Assembly (NCBI GenBank): GCA_937929935.1
Contig: CALFUL010000017.1
Coordinates: 1-64,000 of the forward strand
Origin: an uncultured Flavobacteriaceae bacterium
GTDB taxonomy: Bacteria; Bacteroidota; Bacteroidia; Flavobacteriales; Flavobacteriaceae
Length of the DNA: 64,000 nucleotides
Direction: 5' to 3'
Shown here: piece after piece, positions 18,289 through 27,252 of the stretch
How positions within the stretch are numbered: the first letter of the stretch is position 1
Layout: each line of letters opens with the position of its first letter
Position numbers and translations under genes: made by a program
The notes under the pieces: model-generated
The model's database searches: none
Seen by the model: only the letters and a program-made list of their open reading frames with translations
Told to the model about the DNA's origin: nothing

Positions 18289-18315
18289 AAAAAACCCGCA
18301 TAAAGCGGGTTTTTT
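18289..18315 (-). terminator. intrinsic terminator after the PPIase-gldI-nrnA operon
   Basis: AAAAAACCCGC, loop ATAAA, GCGGGTTTTTT. It follows the stop of the minus-strand PPIase gene by 20 bp. Its stem shares the ACCCGC/GCGGGT core with the terminator at 17495-17517. Confidence 0.85.
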
Positions 18316-18335
18316 ATTCAATATAATGTGTTTGG

Positions 18336-19475
18336 TTAATTAGCTATACCTGTGATTTCTAAATCAAAAACTAATTCTGAATTTGGAGGTATGGGGCCAC
18401 TACCTTGTTCGCCATAACCCAAATGTGCTGGCATAAATACTCTTACTCTATCGCCAATTGACATGGTTAAAAGCGCTTCTTTGAACCCAGCAATAAGGCG
18501 AGCTTCAGTACTATAAGTCATTGGGGTTGGTTTGTAACCGCCGGCTTGATCACGGTTCCAGTCATATTTATTATATTTGGTGACAACCGCCTTGTCATTA
18601 CTATCGAACATGCTTCCATCTTCTAAATACCCGGCGTAAATAACACCTACTTTTTGACCAATTCTCGGTTTTTCACCACCACCTTTTTTTAAGCTTAATA
18701 TTTTAAGTCCGGAAGGTAAACTTTCAGCTTTTGCTTTATCCGTAGGGATGGCAGCGGCCAATTCTTTTTGCGATTTTAGAGCTAACGCAGCTTTTTCTTC
18801 GGCTTCTTTTTTTGCGGCTGCAATACGTTCTTCTTCGCCAGCAAAATATTCGGTCATAATAGCAACGGCGTCAAATTTTTTGGCTTCTTTACCATTGCGA
18901 ATTATTTCAATAGTATTCATAATTACATCATTCAAAGGTCTGTTGCTACTGCCAACTTTTACATTTGCAATAGAATCAACTACAGCCATACCTTCAACCA
19001 CTTCACCAAATACTGAATGTCTATTGTTTAACCATGGTGTTGGTTTATGGGTAATAAAAAATTGACTACCGTTTGCATCAGGCCCTGGGTTTGCCATTGA
19101 AAGTATACCTTTTTTATCATGTACTAAAGAATCATTGAATTCATCAAAGAACTTATACCCTGGACCGCCAGAACCTTTGCCTAAAGGATCGCCACCTTGT
19201 ATCATAAAATCTTTCATAATTCTATGAAAAATCAAACCTTCATAATAGGGTTTGTTTTTATATTCTTCACTCACAAACGGACTAACACCTTCTGCAAGTG
19301 AAACAAAGTTTGCTACTGTAACGGGTGTTTTTTCATGTTCTAACTTTAGAATTATGTCGCCCTTAGTTGTTTTGATATCAGCAAAAAGACCATCGCCTAA
19401 ATCAGCGTGTTTACTTGTTTTACAGCTTGATAAAATTAGGGTAAAAGTTAAAAATATTAGGTACGTTTTTTTCAT
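18336..19475 (-). CDS. lipoprotein fusing cyclophilin and FKBP peptidyl-prolyl isomerases
   Basis: Two unrelated prolyl-isomerase folds are joined in one 379-residue lipoprotein (lipid cysteine C18, ILSSC). Residues about 30-200 are cyclophilin: FHRIMKDFMIQGGDP, SMANPGPDANGSQFFITHKP and WLNNRHSVFGEVVEGM. A Lys/Ala/Glu-rich helix of about 45 residues links to an FKBP domain (about 250-378): GQKVGVIYAGYLEDGSMFDS and IGDRVRVFMPAHLGYGEQG, then IPPNSELVFDLEI. Both probably fold periplasmic or outer-membrane proteins. It lies 11 bp downstream of gldI, which is itself coupled to nrnA, so the three form an operon. The pairing with GldI suggests help in folding the gliding/T9SS apparatus or its cargo. 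Confidence 0.93.
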   Translation of the reverse strand: MKKTYLIFLTFTLILSSCKTSKHADLGDGLFADIKTTKGDIILKLEHEKTPVTVANFVSLAEGVSPFVSEEYKNKPYYEGLIFHRIMKDFMIQGGDPLGKGSGGPGYKFFDEFNDSLVHDKKGILSMANPGPDANGSQFFITHKPTPWLNNRHSVFGEVVEGMAVVDSIANVKVGSSNRPLNDVIMNTIEIIRNGKEAKKFDAVAIMTEYFAGEEERIAAAKKEAEEKAALALKSQKELAAAIPTDKAKAESLPSGLKILSLKKGGGEKPRIGQKVGVIYAGYLEDGSMFDSNDKAVVTKYNKYDWNRDQAGGYKPTPMTYSTEARLIAGFKEALLTMSIGDRVRVFMPAHLGYGEQGSGPIPPNSELVFDLEITGIAN

Positions 19476-19486
19476 TGTAATTGTAT

Positions 19487-20038
19487 TTAATTTTGTGTGC
19501 TATCTATTTGTTTTTCAATGTTGAGTATGGTTAATGTTGATTTTAAAGGAGTGTTAATTCCTATTTTGTTATCATCGCCATGATACCCGTAGGCTCTTGA
19601 TGACGGAAACAAAAAGGTCGCCGTTTCATTTTCTTTTAGCATGGGTACTGCTGTTCTAAGACCTGGAAACAAATCTAATTTATCTGCTTTAAAATGACGA
19701 ATTCCTATATCAGTCATTTTGTAAATGGTGTCATTTGAAAAATCGATTATGTTATAAGTTAATGTCACTACGTCATTAGGTTCTATATAGGGCGTGTCGA
19801 GTTCACTTTTTACATTGTAAAAATACCAAGAACCACTTGCATTCTGCAAATAGGTGTGCAACGTGTCTTTAGCAATGATATCTTGTATCATTTTTTCTTC
19901 TTTGATTAATAGCGCTTTACTTCTTTTAATAGATGCCTTATACGTACTGCCCGATGATACTTTTGTTGGTTTTCGAGCTTCAGGGCCATTGCATCCCCAG
20001 CATAAAAAAAGAAGTATGAAAACTGCTAATTTTTTCAT
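19487..20038 (-). CDS. gldI: gliding motility lipoprotein GldI, FKBP-type isomerase
   Basis: The 183-residue lipoprotein (leader MKKLAVFILLFLCWGC, lipid cysteine C16) carries one FKBP-type domain: YIEPNDVVTLTYNIIDFSND, LDLFPGLRTAVPMLKENETA and FLFPSSRAYGYHGDD, ending in PLKSTLTILNIEK. This matches GldI, needed for gliding and T9SS function in Flavobacterium johnsoniae, where it is thought to fold other Gld proteins. Its start overlaps the nrnA stop by four bases (ATGA), so translation is coupled. The following gene encodes a second, fused isomerase. Confidence 0.9.
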   Translation of the reverse strand: MKKLAVFILLFLCWGCNGPEARKPTKVSSGSTYKASIKRSKALLIKEEKMIQDIIAKDTLHTYLQNASGSWYFYNVKSELDTPYIEPNDVVTLTYNIIDFSNDTIYKMTDIGIRHFKADKLDLFPGLRTAVPMLKENETATFLFPSSRAYGYHGDDNKIGINTPLKSTLTILNIEKQIDSTQN

Positions 20039-21051
20039 GATTGTAATTTGGTTTTATAGGTATCTAAAAGTGATACAAATCTTTCAGTTGTTTCTTTCAT
20101 AGGGTCATCACTTTTACCCCCTGCAGCATTGTCATGGCCTCCACCACTGAAATGACTTCGGGCAAATTCATTCACTGAAAAATCTCCTTCTGATCTGAAT
20201 GAAATTTTAATAATTCCTTCTTCTTTATTTTCAATAAAAATTACTGCAAATTTAATAGAATCGAGCGTTAAACCGTAGTTAACAAACCCTTCAGTGTCTC
20301 CTTTTTGAAAATTATTTTCATCTAATTCTGCTTGAGTTAAGGTAATATAGGCCGTTTTATACTCAGGCAGAATGACCATATTTTTTAAAGCGACACCTAA
20401 TAACTGCAGCCTACTTGGCGAATTTGTGTCATAAATATGGTTGTGAATTTTGGTGTTCTCTGCTCCCTTTTCTATTAATCGAGCAGCAATTTCATGTGTT
20501 TTTGATGTTGTTGATTGAAATTTAAAAGACCCTGTATCGGTCATGATTCCGGTATATAGGCAGTTGGCAATAGCCTTTGATATTTTATCAGTGTCGCCTA
20601 AGAAGTCAATAAAATTATAAACCATTTCACAGGTTGAACTCATTGAAGTATCTGAATAGGTAAATTGTGCATAATCATCAGGTGCTTGATGATGGTCAAT
20701 CATTATAAAAACTCCTTCTTTTTCTTCTAAAACGCTTTGCATTTGACCTATGCGCCCTAAATGATTGAAATCTAAAGTAAAAATGATTGTTGCTTCTGCA
20801 ATGGCTTTTTTAGCTTGGATATTCTCTTTTTCAAAGTTGAGAATGTGCTCATTACCGGGCATCCATTTTAAGAATTTAGGATAATCATTTGGCGAAATAA
20901 TAACTGCTTCTTGCCCCAAATTTGTTAAATAATGCCACAACCCTAAGGTCGAACCAATAGCATCGCCATCAGGGTTCTTATGGGGTACAATAACAATTTT
21001 TTGGGGTGTAGCTAGTAGTTTTTTAACTGCCTCAACATGCGCTAATTTCAT
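20035..21051 (-). CDS. nrnA: DHH-family bifunctional oligoribonuclease / pAp phosphatase NrnA
   Basis: NrnA degrades 2-5 nt RNA oligomers and dephosphorylates pAp in the cytoplasm, using manganese. Visible motifs are HKNPDGDAIGS (H24, D28, D30), LDFNHLGR near residue 93, MIDHHQAPDD with D119-H120-H121, and, in the DHHA1 domain, HFSGGGHDNAAGG near the end. The 338-residue length is normal. It heads an operon with gldI and the double isomerase. On the minus strand TATCTTTG (21064-21057) matches the -7 consensus only six bases before the ATG, which would make the transcript almost leaderless. Confidence 0.93.
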   Translation of the reverse strand: MKLAHVEAVKKLLATPQKIVIVPHKNPDGDAIGSTLGLWHYLTNLGQEAVIISPNDYPKFLKWMPGNEHILNFEKENIQAKKAIAEATIIFTLDFNHLGRIGQMQSVLEEKEGVFIMIDHHQAPDDYAQFTYSDTSMSSTCEMVYNFIDFLGDTDKISKAIANCLYTGIMTDTGSFKFQSTTSKTHEIAARLIEKGAENTKIHNHIYDTNSPSRLQLLGVALKNMVILPEYKTAYITLTQAELDENNFQKGDTEGFVNYGLTLDSIKFAVIFIENKEEGIIKISFRSEGDFSVNEFARSHFSGGGHDNAAGGKSDDPMKETTERFVSLLDTYKTKLQS

Positions 21052-21128
21052 GCCCTCAAAGATACAACAATATCATAACTGATGTAACTAGTAAATGGCT
21101 ATTTTTGTTTTACTTAAATTCTAGTTCT

Positions 21129-22160
21129 ATGAGAAATTTTATTCTGTTGACACTGTTGTTCTTAACCGTTGCGGCATGTAAAAACACGGCTAATTTGGCT
21201 TCTAAAAAAGTAGTAAAAGATGATTTTGTAATTGCCTTTGGTTCTTGTAATAAAGCAACTCTAGATAATTTGTTGTGGGATGATATTTTGAGATCAGAGC
21301 CAGATTTATGGGTTTGGGGTGGCGATAATATTTATGCTTATACTGATGATATGCAAAGGCTTGAAGCTATGTATACTAATCAAAAAAGTATACCTGGCTA
21401 TGAATCACTCGCGAAACGTATTCCAATAATTGGTACATGGGATGATCATGATTACGGCTTAAATGATGGCGGTGTTGAGTTTACAGCCAAAAAAGAAAGT
21501 CAGCAAAAATTTTTAGACTTTTTAGGGGTGCCAGAAGACAGTCCGAGAAGAAAACAAGAAGGTGTTTATAACAAGCATGAGTATATAACTCCTCAGGGCT
21601 CAGTAGCTATTTTTGTATTGGATACGCGATATTTTAGAACGGCAGTAACACCTGATACAATCACAAGTAAACGATTGAAACCAAATAAATACGGAGAAGG
21701 AACTGTACTTGGCGAGAAACAATGGAATTGGCTTGCCGATGAATTAACCCTTTCTTCTGCTGATTTTAATATTTTGGTAAGTAGTATTCAGTTTTTATCT
21801 GATGAACACGGCTTTGAAGCGTGGGGAAATTTTCCGCATGAAGTTCAACGTCTAAAAGAGGTAATTGTTGAATCAAAGGCAAAGGGCGTTATGGTATTGT
21901 CAGGCGACCGACATATCTCTGAGTTTTCAAAAACCAATATTGAAGGCCTCGACTATCCGTTAATTGATTTTACCAGTAGCGGACTCACACATGCGTATTC
22001 AAAGTTTACAGGCGAGCCCAATCAGTATCGAACAGGAAAAGTAATTTCAACAAAAAGTTACGGACTTTTAAAGATTGATTTAAAAAGCAAAAGGGTCATC
22101 TTTAGAATGTTAGGCGATGAGAATATAGTTTTAGAAAGCCTTGAACAATCATATAAATAG
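21129..22160 (+). CDS. PhoD-like alkaline phosphatase lipoprotein
   Basis: The start at 21129 gives MRNFILLTLLFLTVAAC, a normal lipoprotein leader with C17. A longer TTG start at 21105 would run into the likely -7 box (TATTTTTG at 21100-21107). The mature domain has PhoD-type metallophosphatase marks: AFGSCN, WVWGGDNIYA, GTWDDHDYGLNDGG, the FVLDTRYFR strand, and VMVLSGDRHISEFS, with aspartates, asparagine and histidines for a two-metal site. Such enzymes release phosphate from phosphomono- or diesters outside the cytoplasm. It lacks the N-terminal domain of Bacillus PhoD, as usual for this group. No pho genes are near. Confidence 0.9.
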   Translation: MRNFILLTLLFLTVAACKNTANLASKKVVKDDFVIAFGSCNKATLDNLLWDDILRSEPDLWVWGGDNIYAYTDDMQRLEAMYTNQKSIPGYESLAKRIPIIGTWDDHDYGLNDGGVEFTAKKESQQKFLDFLGVPEDSPRRKQEGVYNKHEYITPQGSVAIFVLDTRYFRTAVTPDTITSKRLKPNKYGEGTVLGEKQWNWLADELTLSSADFNILVSSIQFLSDEHGFEAWGNFPHEVQRLKEVIVESKAKGVMVLSGDRHISEFSKTNIEGLDYPLIDFTSSGLTHAYSKFTGEPNQYRTGKVISTKSYGLLKIDLKSKRVIFRMLGDENIVLESLEQSYK

Positions 22161-22190
22161 TTGTCGATTCTTAAATAAAGACTATTTTTG
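22161..22190 (+). promoter_or_regulatory. promoter of ndk (TTG-N19-TATTTTTG)
   Basis: TTG at 22161-22163 and TATTTTTG at 22183-22190 are 19 bp apart, an ideal Bacteroidota sigma-A promoter. The ndk start is 16 bp further on. Confidence 0.75.
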
Positions 22191-22206
22191 CACAAAATTT
22201 TTATAG

Positions 22207-22626
22207 ATGACAACAAATAGAACTTTTACGATGCTAAAGCCTGATGCTGTTGAGAACGGTCACATAGGCGGAATTTTAGATAAAATCAATTCAGCTGGTT
22301 TTAAAATCGTAGCCATGAAGTATACCCAAATGAGCAAAAGAGATGCTGAGGCATTTTATGCAGTTCATAGCGAAAGACCATTTTTTGGGGATCTTGTACA
22401 ATTTATGACACGCGGACCCATTGTTGCCGCGATTTTAGAAAAGGATAATGCCGTTGATGATTTTCGTGCTTTAATTGGTGCTACAAACCCAGAGGAAGCT
22501 GCCGAGGGTACTATTCGTAAGCTATATGCCAAAGATATTGGCGAGAATGCAGTTCACGGTTCTGATAGTGATGAAAATGCTGCTATAGAAGGTGCTTTTC
22601 ATTTTTCAGGTAGAGAAGTGTATTAA
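22207..22626 (+). CDS. ndk: nucleoside diphosphate kinase
   Basis: Ndk balances nucleoside triphosphates by moving the gamma-phosphate of ATP through a phosphohistidine. The sequence begins [16 protein letters not shown], has [12 protein letters not shown], and carries [12 protein letters not shown] with the catalytic H117. Its 139 residues are the usual bacterial length. It is a single-gene transcript, with a clear promoter upstream and a terminator downstream. Confidence 0.97.
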   Translation: MTTNRTFTMLKPDAVENGHIGGILDKINSAGFKIVAMKYTQMSKRDAEAFYAVHSERPFFGDLVQFMTRGPIVAAILEKDNAVDDFRALIGATNPEEAAEGTIRKLYAKDIGENAVHGSDSDENAAIEGAFHFSGREVY

Positions 22627-22640
22627 ACACCTATAACTAT

Positions 22641-22675
22641 AAAAAAAGCTCAACCGAAAGGTTGGGCTTTTTTTT
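22641..22675. terminator. bidirectional terminator between ndk and the DUF721 gene
   Basis: AAAAAAAGCTCAACC, tetraloop GAAA, GGTTGGGCTTTTTTT. The stem has one T-G pair. It overlaps the stop codon of the convergent DUF721 gene at 22674. Confidence 0.85.
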
Positions 22676-22970
22676 ATCTCAATATAAGTTTTTTAATAAG
22701 GTCTTTGCCCAATTCTTCATTGAGCATAGCTATAATTTTTGAGTTACCATGACTCAGTTCTTGTCGTAAAACAGAAGATGATAATGATATATATAGAATG
22801 CTGCCTCTAAGTTCGACAGCAGTGGTGTATTTATTGACACCATTTCCCATTAATTTTTTCCAAGCCTTTTGAGCGTCAACTTTGTCAATTCCCTTTTCAA
22901 GTTTGTTAACTTTTATGAACTCTTGAAGGGCTTCGCCCATATTTAGGTTGTTGTTTTTTCGCTTTGCCAT
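22674..22970 (-). CDS. DUF721 (DciA-like) protein
   Basis: This 98-residue basic protein has the DUF721 pattern: a helix (GEALQEFIKVNKLEKGIDK), AWKKLMGNGVNKYTTAVELR, and GSILYISLSSSVLRQELSHG, then a C-terminal helix ending in LIKKLIL. Distant members include DciA, which helps load the replicative helicase, and genes of this family often lie next to recF or dnaA. Here it ends the recF-lipoprotein-DUF721 operon, with a 1-bp overlap to the gene before it. A role in replication is inferred from family and position. Confidence 0.85.
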   Translation of the reverse strand: MAKRKNNNLNMGEALQEFIKVNKLEKGIDKVDAQKAWKKLMGNGVNKYTTAVELRGSILYISLSSSVLRQELSHGNSKIIAMLNEELGKDLIKKLILR

Positions 22971-23395
22971 TATTCTTTAATTATTATTGGCTCGAATCTT
23001 TTATAGACATATGCTATACCTTCTTGGTCTTTAACTGAAAAACTATTTTCTGAAAGTTCAATTAAATGTTCAACAGTTATCTTTTTTTGGTCATTTCTTT
23101 CAGGGTATTGAATGTCATATCCTTTTTTGGTTTTACTTAAATTGAATGGTTTTGCATCATTTGAAGTTTCAAAAGTACCATTTAATCTAGGTTGAACTTT
23201 TTTTCGAAAGCCCTTTAAATTTTCAATCTCGAGATAATCAATTGTAGTACTTGTTGAAAACGTTTTAGTTTCTCCGTTAGCGAAGGTTACTTGGGTTATT
23301 TCCCAATAACCATTTAGATTCGAGAGTTCATTTTCTGTAATATTTGAATCACAACTTAAGAGTAAAATTAAAACTAAGCTATATAAAAAACGCAT
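22970..23395 (-). CDS. small lipocalin-like lipoprotein, unknown function
   Basis: The leader MRFLYSLVLILLLSC ends at lipid cysteine C15. The mature 126 residues begin LNGYWEITQVTFANGETKTF and continue as alternating strands, the pattern of small lipocalin-like Bacteroidota lipoproteins. It lies 3 bp after recF and overlaps the DUF721 gene by 1 bp, so it is co-transcribed with replication genes. This placement is common in flavobacteria but its meaning is unknown. Confidence 0.75.
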   Translation of the reverse strand: MRFLYSLVLILLLSCDSNITENELSNLNGYWEITQVTFANGETKTFSTSTTIDYLEIENLKGFRKKVQPRLNGTFETSNDAKPFNLSKTKKGYDIQYPERNDQKKITVEHLIELSENSFSVKDQEGIAYVYKRFEPIIIKE

Positions 23396-23398
23396 CCC

Positions 23399-24478
23399 TT
23401 ATAATTTAAATATTTTATATGATTGCTGACTATCTTTTACCACGTTTTCTGTTCTTTCAGCATGTGTGTCACTAATGAAAATTTGCCCAAAATTCTCTTT
23501 TTCAACCAAGGCGACAATTTGCGCTACTCGATTTTCATCAAGTTTGTCAAAGATATCATCTAGTAGTAATATTGGGGTAGCACCCGCCACAGCTTTCATG
23601 AAATGAAACTGTGCTAGTTTTAAGGCAATTAAAAAAGATTTCTGCTGCCCTTGGCTTCCAAATTTTTTAATAGGATGATCTGAAATTTTAAAACTCAAAT
23701 CATCTTTATGAATACCCACGCTGGTATATTGAAGCGCTTTGTCACGATCAATATTTTTTTCAAGTAGCGTTAACAAATCAACATTTGAAAGTTTACTTTC
23801 ATAGGTTAAGGATACCTTTTCTGAACCCCCTGAAATAACCGCATATTGTTCTTGAAAAATGGGAATAAATGTTTCAATAAAAGCAGCTCTTTTTTCAAAA
23901 ATTGGCGTGCCATATTCAACAAGTTGCTCATTGTAAACTGCTAAATTTGTGGCATCAAAAATTTGATTGATGGCAAAATATTTCAACAATGAATTTCTTT
24001 GGCTTAGTACCTTGTTGTATTTGATTAAACCCGCTAAATAGGCTTTGTCAGATTGTGAAATAACCCCATCAATAAATTTACGGCGGGTCTCACTACCTTC
24101 TATAATTAAATCACGATCAGCCGGAGATATAATAACCAAAGGCAATAACCCAATATGCTCTGAAAGTTTGTCATACGTTTTGCCATTTCTTTTAATAACT
24201 TTTTTAGCACCTCTTTTAAAGCTACAAACAATTTTTTCACTTCTTTCTTTATGGTCAAAAATGCCATCAATCACAAAGAATTCTTGATGGTGTCTAATGT
24301 TCTGCGTGGTAACCGGGTTGAAATAACTTTTACCCAAACACAAATGATAAATAGCATCAAGTACATTGGTTTTGCCAATGCCGTTAGCCCCAACAATGCA
24401 ATTAATTTTACTGTCGAATTCAAAATCTTGCGACTCGAAATTTTTATAATTAAGGAGTGAAAGATTTTTTAAAACCAT
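23399..24478 (-). CDS. recF: DNA replication and repair protein RecF
   Basis: RecF binds single-strand gaps and helps RecO and RecR load RecA. The SMC-like ATPase marks are clear: [16 protein letters not shown] at the start, Walker [19 protein letters not shown] (G30-T37), the signature [18 protein letters not shown], and Walker [13 protein letters not shown] followed by FISDTHAER. The 359-residue length is right. It heads a three-gene minus-strand operon and is divergent from the TPR gene. Confidence 0.96.
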   Translation of the reverse strand: MVLKNLSLLNYKNFESQDFEFDSKINCIVGANGIGKTNVLDAIYHLCLGKSYFNPVTTQNIRHHQEFFVIDGIFDHKERSEKIVCSFKRGAKKVIKRNGKTYDKLSEHIGLLPLVIISPADRDLIIEGSETRRKFIDGVISQSDKAYLAGLIKYNKVLSQRNSLLKYFAINQIFDATNLAVYNEQLVEYGTPIFEKRAAFIETFIPIFQEQYAVISGGSEKVSLTYESKLSNVDLLTLLEKNIDRDKALQYTSVGIHKDDLSFKISDHPIKKFGSQGQQKSFLIALKLAQFHFMKAVAGATPILLLDDIFDKLDENRVAQIVALVEKENFGQIFISDTHAERTENVVKDSQQSYKIFKL

Positions 24479-24555
24479 CTTGATTTAAGACCTAAATTTT
24501 GTTTTGAGAAAAGACGAAGCGCAAAATATCGAAAAATAACGAATAAATACGCTTC

Positions 24556-24582
24556 TTGATTTCAATAAAAACTTTATTTTTG
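24556..24582 (+). promoter_or_regulatory. promoter of the TPR-ribH operon
   Basis: TTG at 24556-24558 and TATTTTTG at 24575-24582, 16 bp apart, end 20 bp before the start codon. Spacing is slightly short but the -7 box is exact. Confidence 0.65.
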
Positions 24583-24602
24583 CGCGATTAACAGCAATAT
24601 TC

Positions 24603-25370
24603 ATGGCAACATATAAAAAGAGAGGTTTTAAACCAAAAAACAAAGTAGAAGAACAACTACTTGAAGAGCAAGAAAGCACAACAGCAGAAGTGTTTAATAC
24701 GCTTGACGAGAGTGCTTCAAAAAGTGAAGAATGGGTTTCAAAAAACCAAAATATAATTTTAGGAATAATTGGTGTAATTGCCGCTGGAGTCTTAGCTTAC
24801 CTGGCGTATGTGCAGTTCATGCAAAACCCAAAAGAAGAAAATGCTGCTAATGAAATGTATTATCCGCAGCAGTATTTTGACCAAGCTTTGGCTAATGAAG
24901 CGGCGAAAGATTCTTTATACACTTTGGCATTGAATGGTGCAGATGGCAAATATGGTTTCTTAGATATTATCGACGAATATAGCGGTACAAAGGCAGCTAA
25001 TTTAGCGAACTATTCTGCAGGAATGGCGTACTTGAATATGAATAAGTACCAAGAGGCAATTAATTATTTAGAAGATTTTTCTTCAGATGATGCTATTCTT
25101 GGTGCCCTTTCACAAGGTGGTTTAGGTGATGCTTTTACACAACTTGATCAGCCAGCTGAAGCACTAGGTTACTATGAGAAAGCAATTGCTCATAACACCA
25201 ATGATTTTACCACCCCTAAGTTTTTATACAAAGCAGGTATTACGGCTATTGAATTAAATCAAAATTCAAAAGCGCTTGAATATTTTGAACGTATTAAAAA
25301 TGAATTTGCCACTTCAGATGAAGCTAAAACTATAGATGCTTTTATTGGCATGGCTAAAAGTGGAAAGTAA
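24603..25370 (+). CDS. membrane-anchored tetratricopeptide-repeat protein
   Basis: The protein has a charged N-terminal tail, a single membrane segment at about residues 50-70 (IILGIIGVIAAGVLAYLAYV), and a soluble domain of TPR helices. Repeats are visible at AGMAYLNMNKYQEAINYLE, GDAFTQLDQPAEALGYYEKA and AGITAIELNQNSKALEYFER. This is the layout of YfgM-like proteins that interact with the Sec translocon or BAM complex. It overlaps ribH by one base (TAATG), so the two are co-translated, a pairing that recurs in Bacteroidota. The exact role is not known. Confidence 0.88.
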   Translation: MATYKKRGFKPKNKVEEQLLEEQESTTAEVFNTLDESASKSEEWVSKNQNIILGIIGVIAAGVLAYLAYVQFMQNPKEENAANEMYYPQQYFDQALANEAAKDSLYTLALNGADGKYGFLDIIDEYSGTKAANLANYSAGMAYLNMNKYQEAINYLEDFSSDDAILGALSQGGLGDAFTQLDQPAEALGYYEKAIAHNTNDFTTPKFLYKAGITAIELNQNSKALEYFERIKNEFATSDEAKTIDAFIGMAKSGK

Positions 25371-25852
25371 TGGCCACAGAAAATAAAAATTTATCGGCTT
25401 ACGATAAAGCATCAATCCCAAACGCGAAAGACCTTCGGTTTGGGATTGTTGTTTCTGAATGGAATTCTGAAATCACAGAAGGACTCTTCAATGGGGCAGT
25501 AGCTGCTTTATTAGATTGCGGCACCCAAAAAGACAACATCATTCGTTTTAATGTACCCGGTAGTTTTGAGCTTCCGTTAGGTTGTAAAAAAATGATTGAA
25601 TCTCAAAATGTTGATGCCGTTCTAGCCATTGGTAGTGTCATTCAAGGCGAAACCAAACATTTTGATTTTGTTTGTTCAGCTACATCTCAAGGTATTATGG
25701 ATCTAAATCTTCAAACTGATACTCCTGTAATTTTCTGTGTCTTGACAGATAATACCTTGCAACAGGCCATTGACCGAAGTGGCGGAAAGCATGGTAATAA
25801 AGGTACAGAGGCAGCCATTGCAGCCATTAAGATGGCAACTTTAGGGAAGTAA
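25370..25852 (+). CDS. ribH: 6,7-dimethyl-8-ribityllumazine synthase
   Basis: RibH joins 3,4-dihydroxybutanone phosphate and the ribityl-aminouracil to form lumazine, the riboflavin precursor. Visible marks are FGIVVSEWNSEITEGLF (substrate W-N), NVPGSFELPLGCK, and AIGSVIQGETKHFDFVC with catalytic H97. The 160-residue length is normal. It is coupled to the upstream TPR gene. No other rib gene or FMN riboswitch was found in the window. Confidence 0.96.
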   Translation: MATENKNLSAYDKASIPNAKDLRFGIVVSEWNSEITEGLFNGAVAALLDCGTQKDNIIRFNVPGSFELPLGCKKMIESQNVDAVLAIGSVIQGETKHFDFVCSATSQGIMDLNLQTDTPVIFCVLTDNTLQQAIDRSGGKHGNKGTEAAIAAIKMATLGK

Positions 25853-25966
25853 ATTTTACTATATTTTATACCTATTCTTTTCTTCTAAAAAAGTTTAATG
25901 CACATCGCTATTTTCCTTTTTATAAGTCAATTATAAAATGTACATTTCATTTCAGACGTATTTGCT

Positions 25967-27172
25967 ATGGATTTTAATTTTGATGAAATAATTGACCGCC
26001 AAAATACCAATGCCATGAGCCTTGGTGGCTACCGTGATTATCTTTTTAATGGTAGTACTGACTTCAATTCTAAATACGCTGATGAAGATTTAATTCCGAT
26101 GTGGATTGCTGACATGGAATTTGCATCGCCCACTGCAGTGGTTAATGCTGTAAAAAAGAGAGCAGATCACGGTATTTTTGGGTATTCTCAAATTTTTGAC
26201 CCTAACTACAAATTAGCCTTTTTAAATTGGTCAAAACAGCAATATAAGTGGGCTTTCAACCCAGATCATTTAGTTACTTCACATGGTGTTATACCAGCCT
26301 TGTTTGCTCTTGTAAAGCAACTTTGTAAGCCCGATGAAAAGGTGCTAATCATGACGCCATCTTATGCTTTTTTTAAATTGGCTACAGAAGGAAACGGAAT
26401 TGAATTGGTTACTTCTGATTTGAAAAACACCAACGGAAAATATGACATTGATTTTGAAGATTTTAGACAAAAAGCCAAAGATCCAAAGGTTACCTTAACC
26501 ATATTTTGTAATCCGCATAACCCAACCGGAAGAATCTGGACCGATGATGAATTACTTGAATTTGGTTCAATTTGCTTAGAAAATAACGTCATGATTATTA
26601 GTGATGAGATTCATTGCGATTTGTTGCGTTCTGATAAAACCTTTACACCATTAGCACGCCTATTTCCTGAAAGTGATCAAATTATTACGTGTATGGCGCC
26701 TAGTAAAACCTTTAATATGGCGGGTTTTATGATTGCTAATATTATCATTTCAAATGAAAAAGTATTACAAACCTGGAAAGAAACTCAAATTCCCATTGAT
26801 AATCCGTTAAGCATTACAGCAGCACAAGCTGCCTATACCCATGGGCATGATTGGTTGATGGCGTTGAGAACGTATTTAGATACTAATTTTGAGTTTTTAA
26901 AAACGTATCTTGAAACGCATTTACCCCAGGCGGTTTTTAAAATTCCAGATGCTACTTATTTGGCCTGGGTCAACATTGATGCCTATTTGCCCAATGAAGA
27001 AAATTTAACCCTGTTTTTTGCAAACGAAGCAGGGGTACTTTTAGAAGGTGCAAATATGTTTGTTTCAAATGGTAAGGGTCATATTCGCCTCAACCTTGCT
27101 TGCCCAAAATCACGCCTAAAAGAAGGGTTAGATCGTATAAAATCGGCTATTCTTTCTAAGCAGATTTCTTAG
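25967..27172 (+). CDS. PatB/MalY-family PLP-dependent C-S lyase
   Basis: A fold-type I PLP enzyme of 401 residues. Motifs include LIPMWIADMEFASP, CNPHNPTGRIW (181-191), the cofactor aspartate in ISDEIHCDL (D213), and the Schiff-base lysine in CMAPSKTFNMAGF (K247). The IADMEF and SDEIHCDL words are typical of PatB/MalY cystathionine beta-lyase-like enzymes, which release thiol, pyruvate and ammonia from cystathionine or similar thioethers. It has its own 114-bp upstream region and stands between ribH and the mutL group. Aminotransferase activity cannot be excluded. Confidence 0.92.
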   Translation: MDFNFDEIIDRQNTNAMSLGGYRDYLFNGSTDFNSKYADEDLIPMWIADMEFASPTAVVNAVKKRADHGIFGYSQIFDPNYKLAFLNWSKQQYKWAFNPDHLVTSHGVIPALFALVKQLCKPDEKVLIMTPSYAFFKLATEGNGIELVTSDLKNTNGKYDIDFEDFRQKAKDPKVTLTIFCNPHNPTGRIWTDDELLEFGSICLENNVMIISDEIHCDLLRSDKTFTPLARLFPESDQIITCMAPSKTFNMAGFMIANIIISNEKVLQTWKETQIPIDNPLSITAAQAAYTHGHDWLMALRTYLDTNFEFLKTYLETHLPQAVFKIPDATYLAWVNIDAYLPNEENLTLFFANEAGVLLEGANMFVSNGKGHIRLNLACPKSRLKEGLDRIKSAILSKQIS

Positions 27173-27252
27173 CGTTAAATAGTTTGAAACTGTTAATAAT
27201 TTTTGGGGTTTTACAAGTGGTATAATTTTTGATTTTAAGTAACTTTGAAACG

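Noticed and set aside
21105..21128. An upstream TTG start for the PhoD-like gene
   Set aside because: It overlaps the TATTTTTG box at 21100-21107 and adds residues that spoil the lipoprotein leader starting at 21129.
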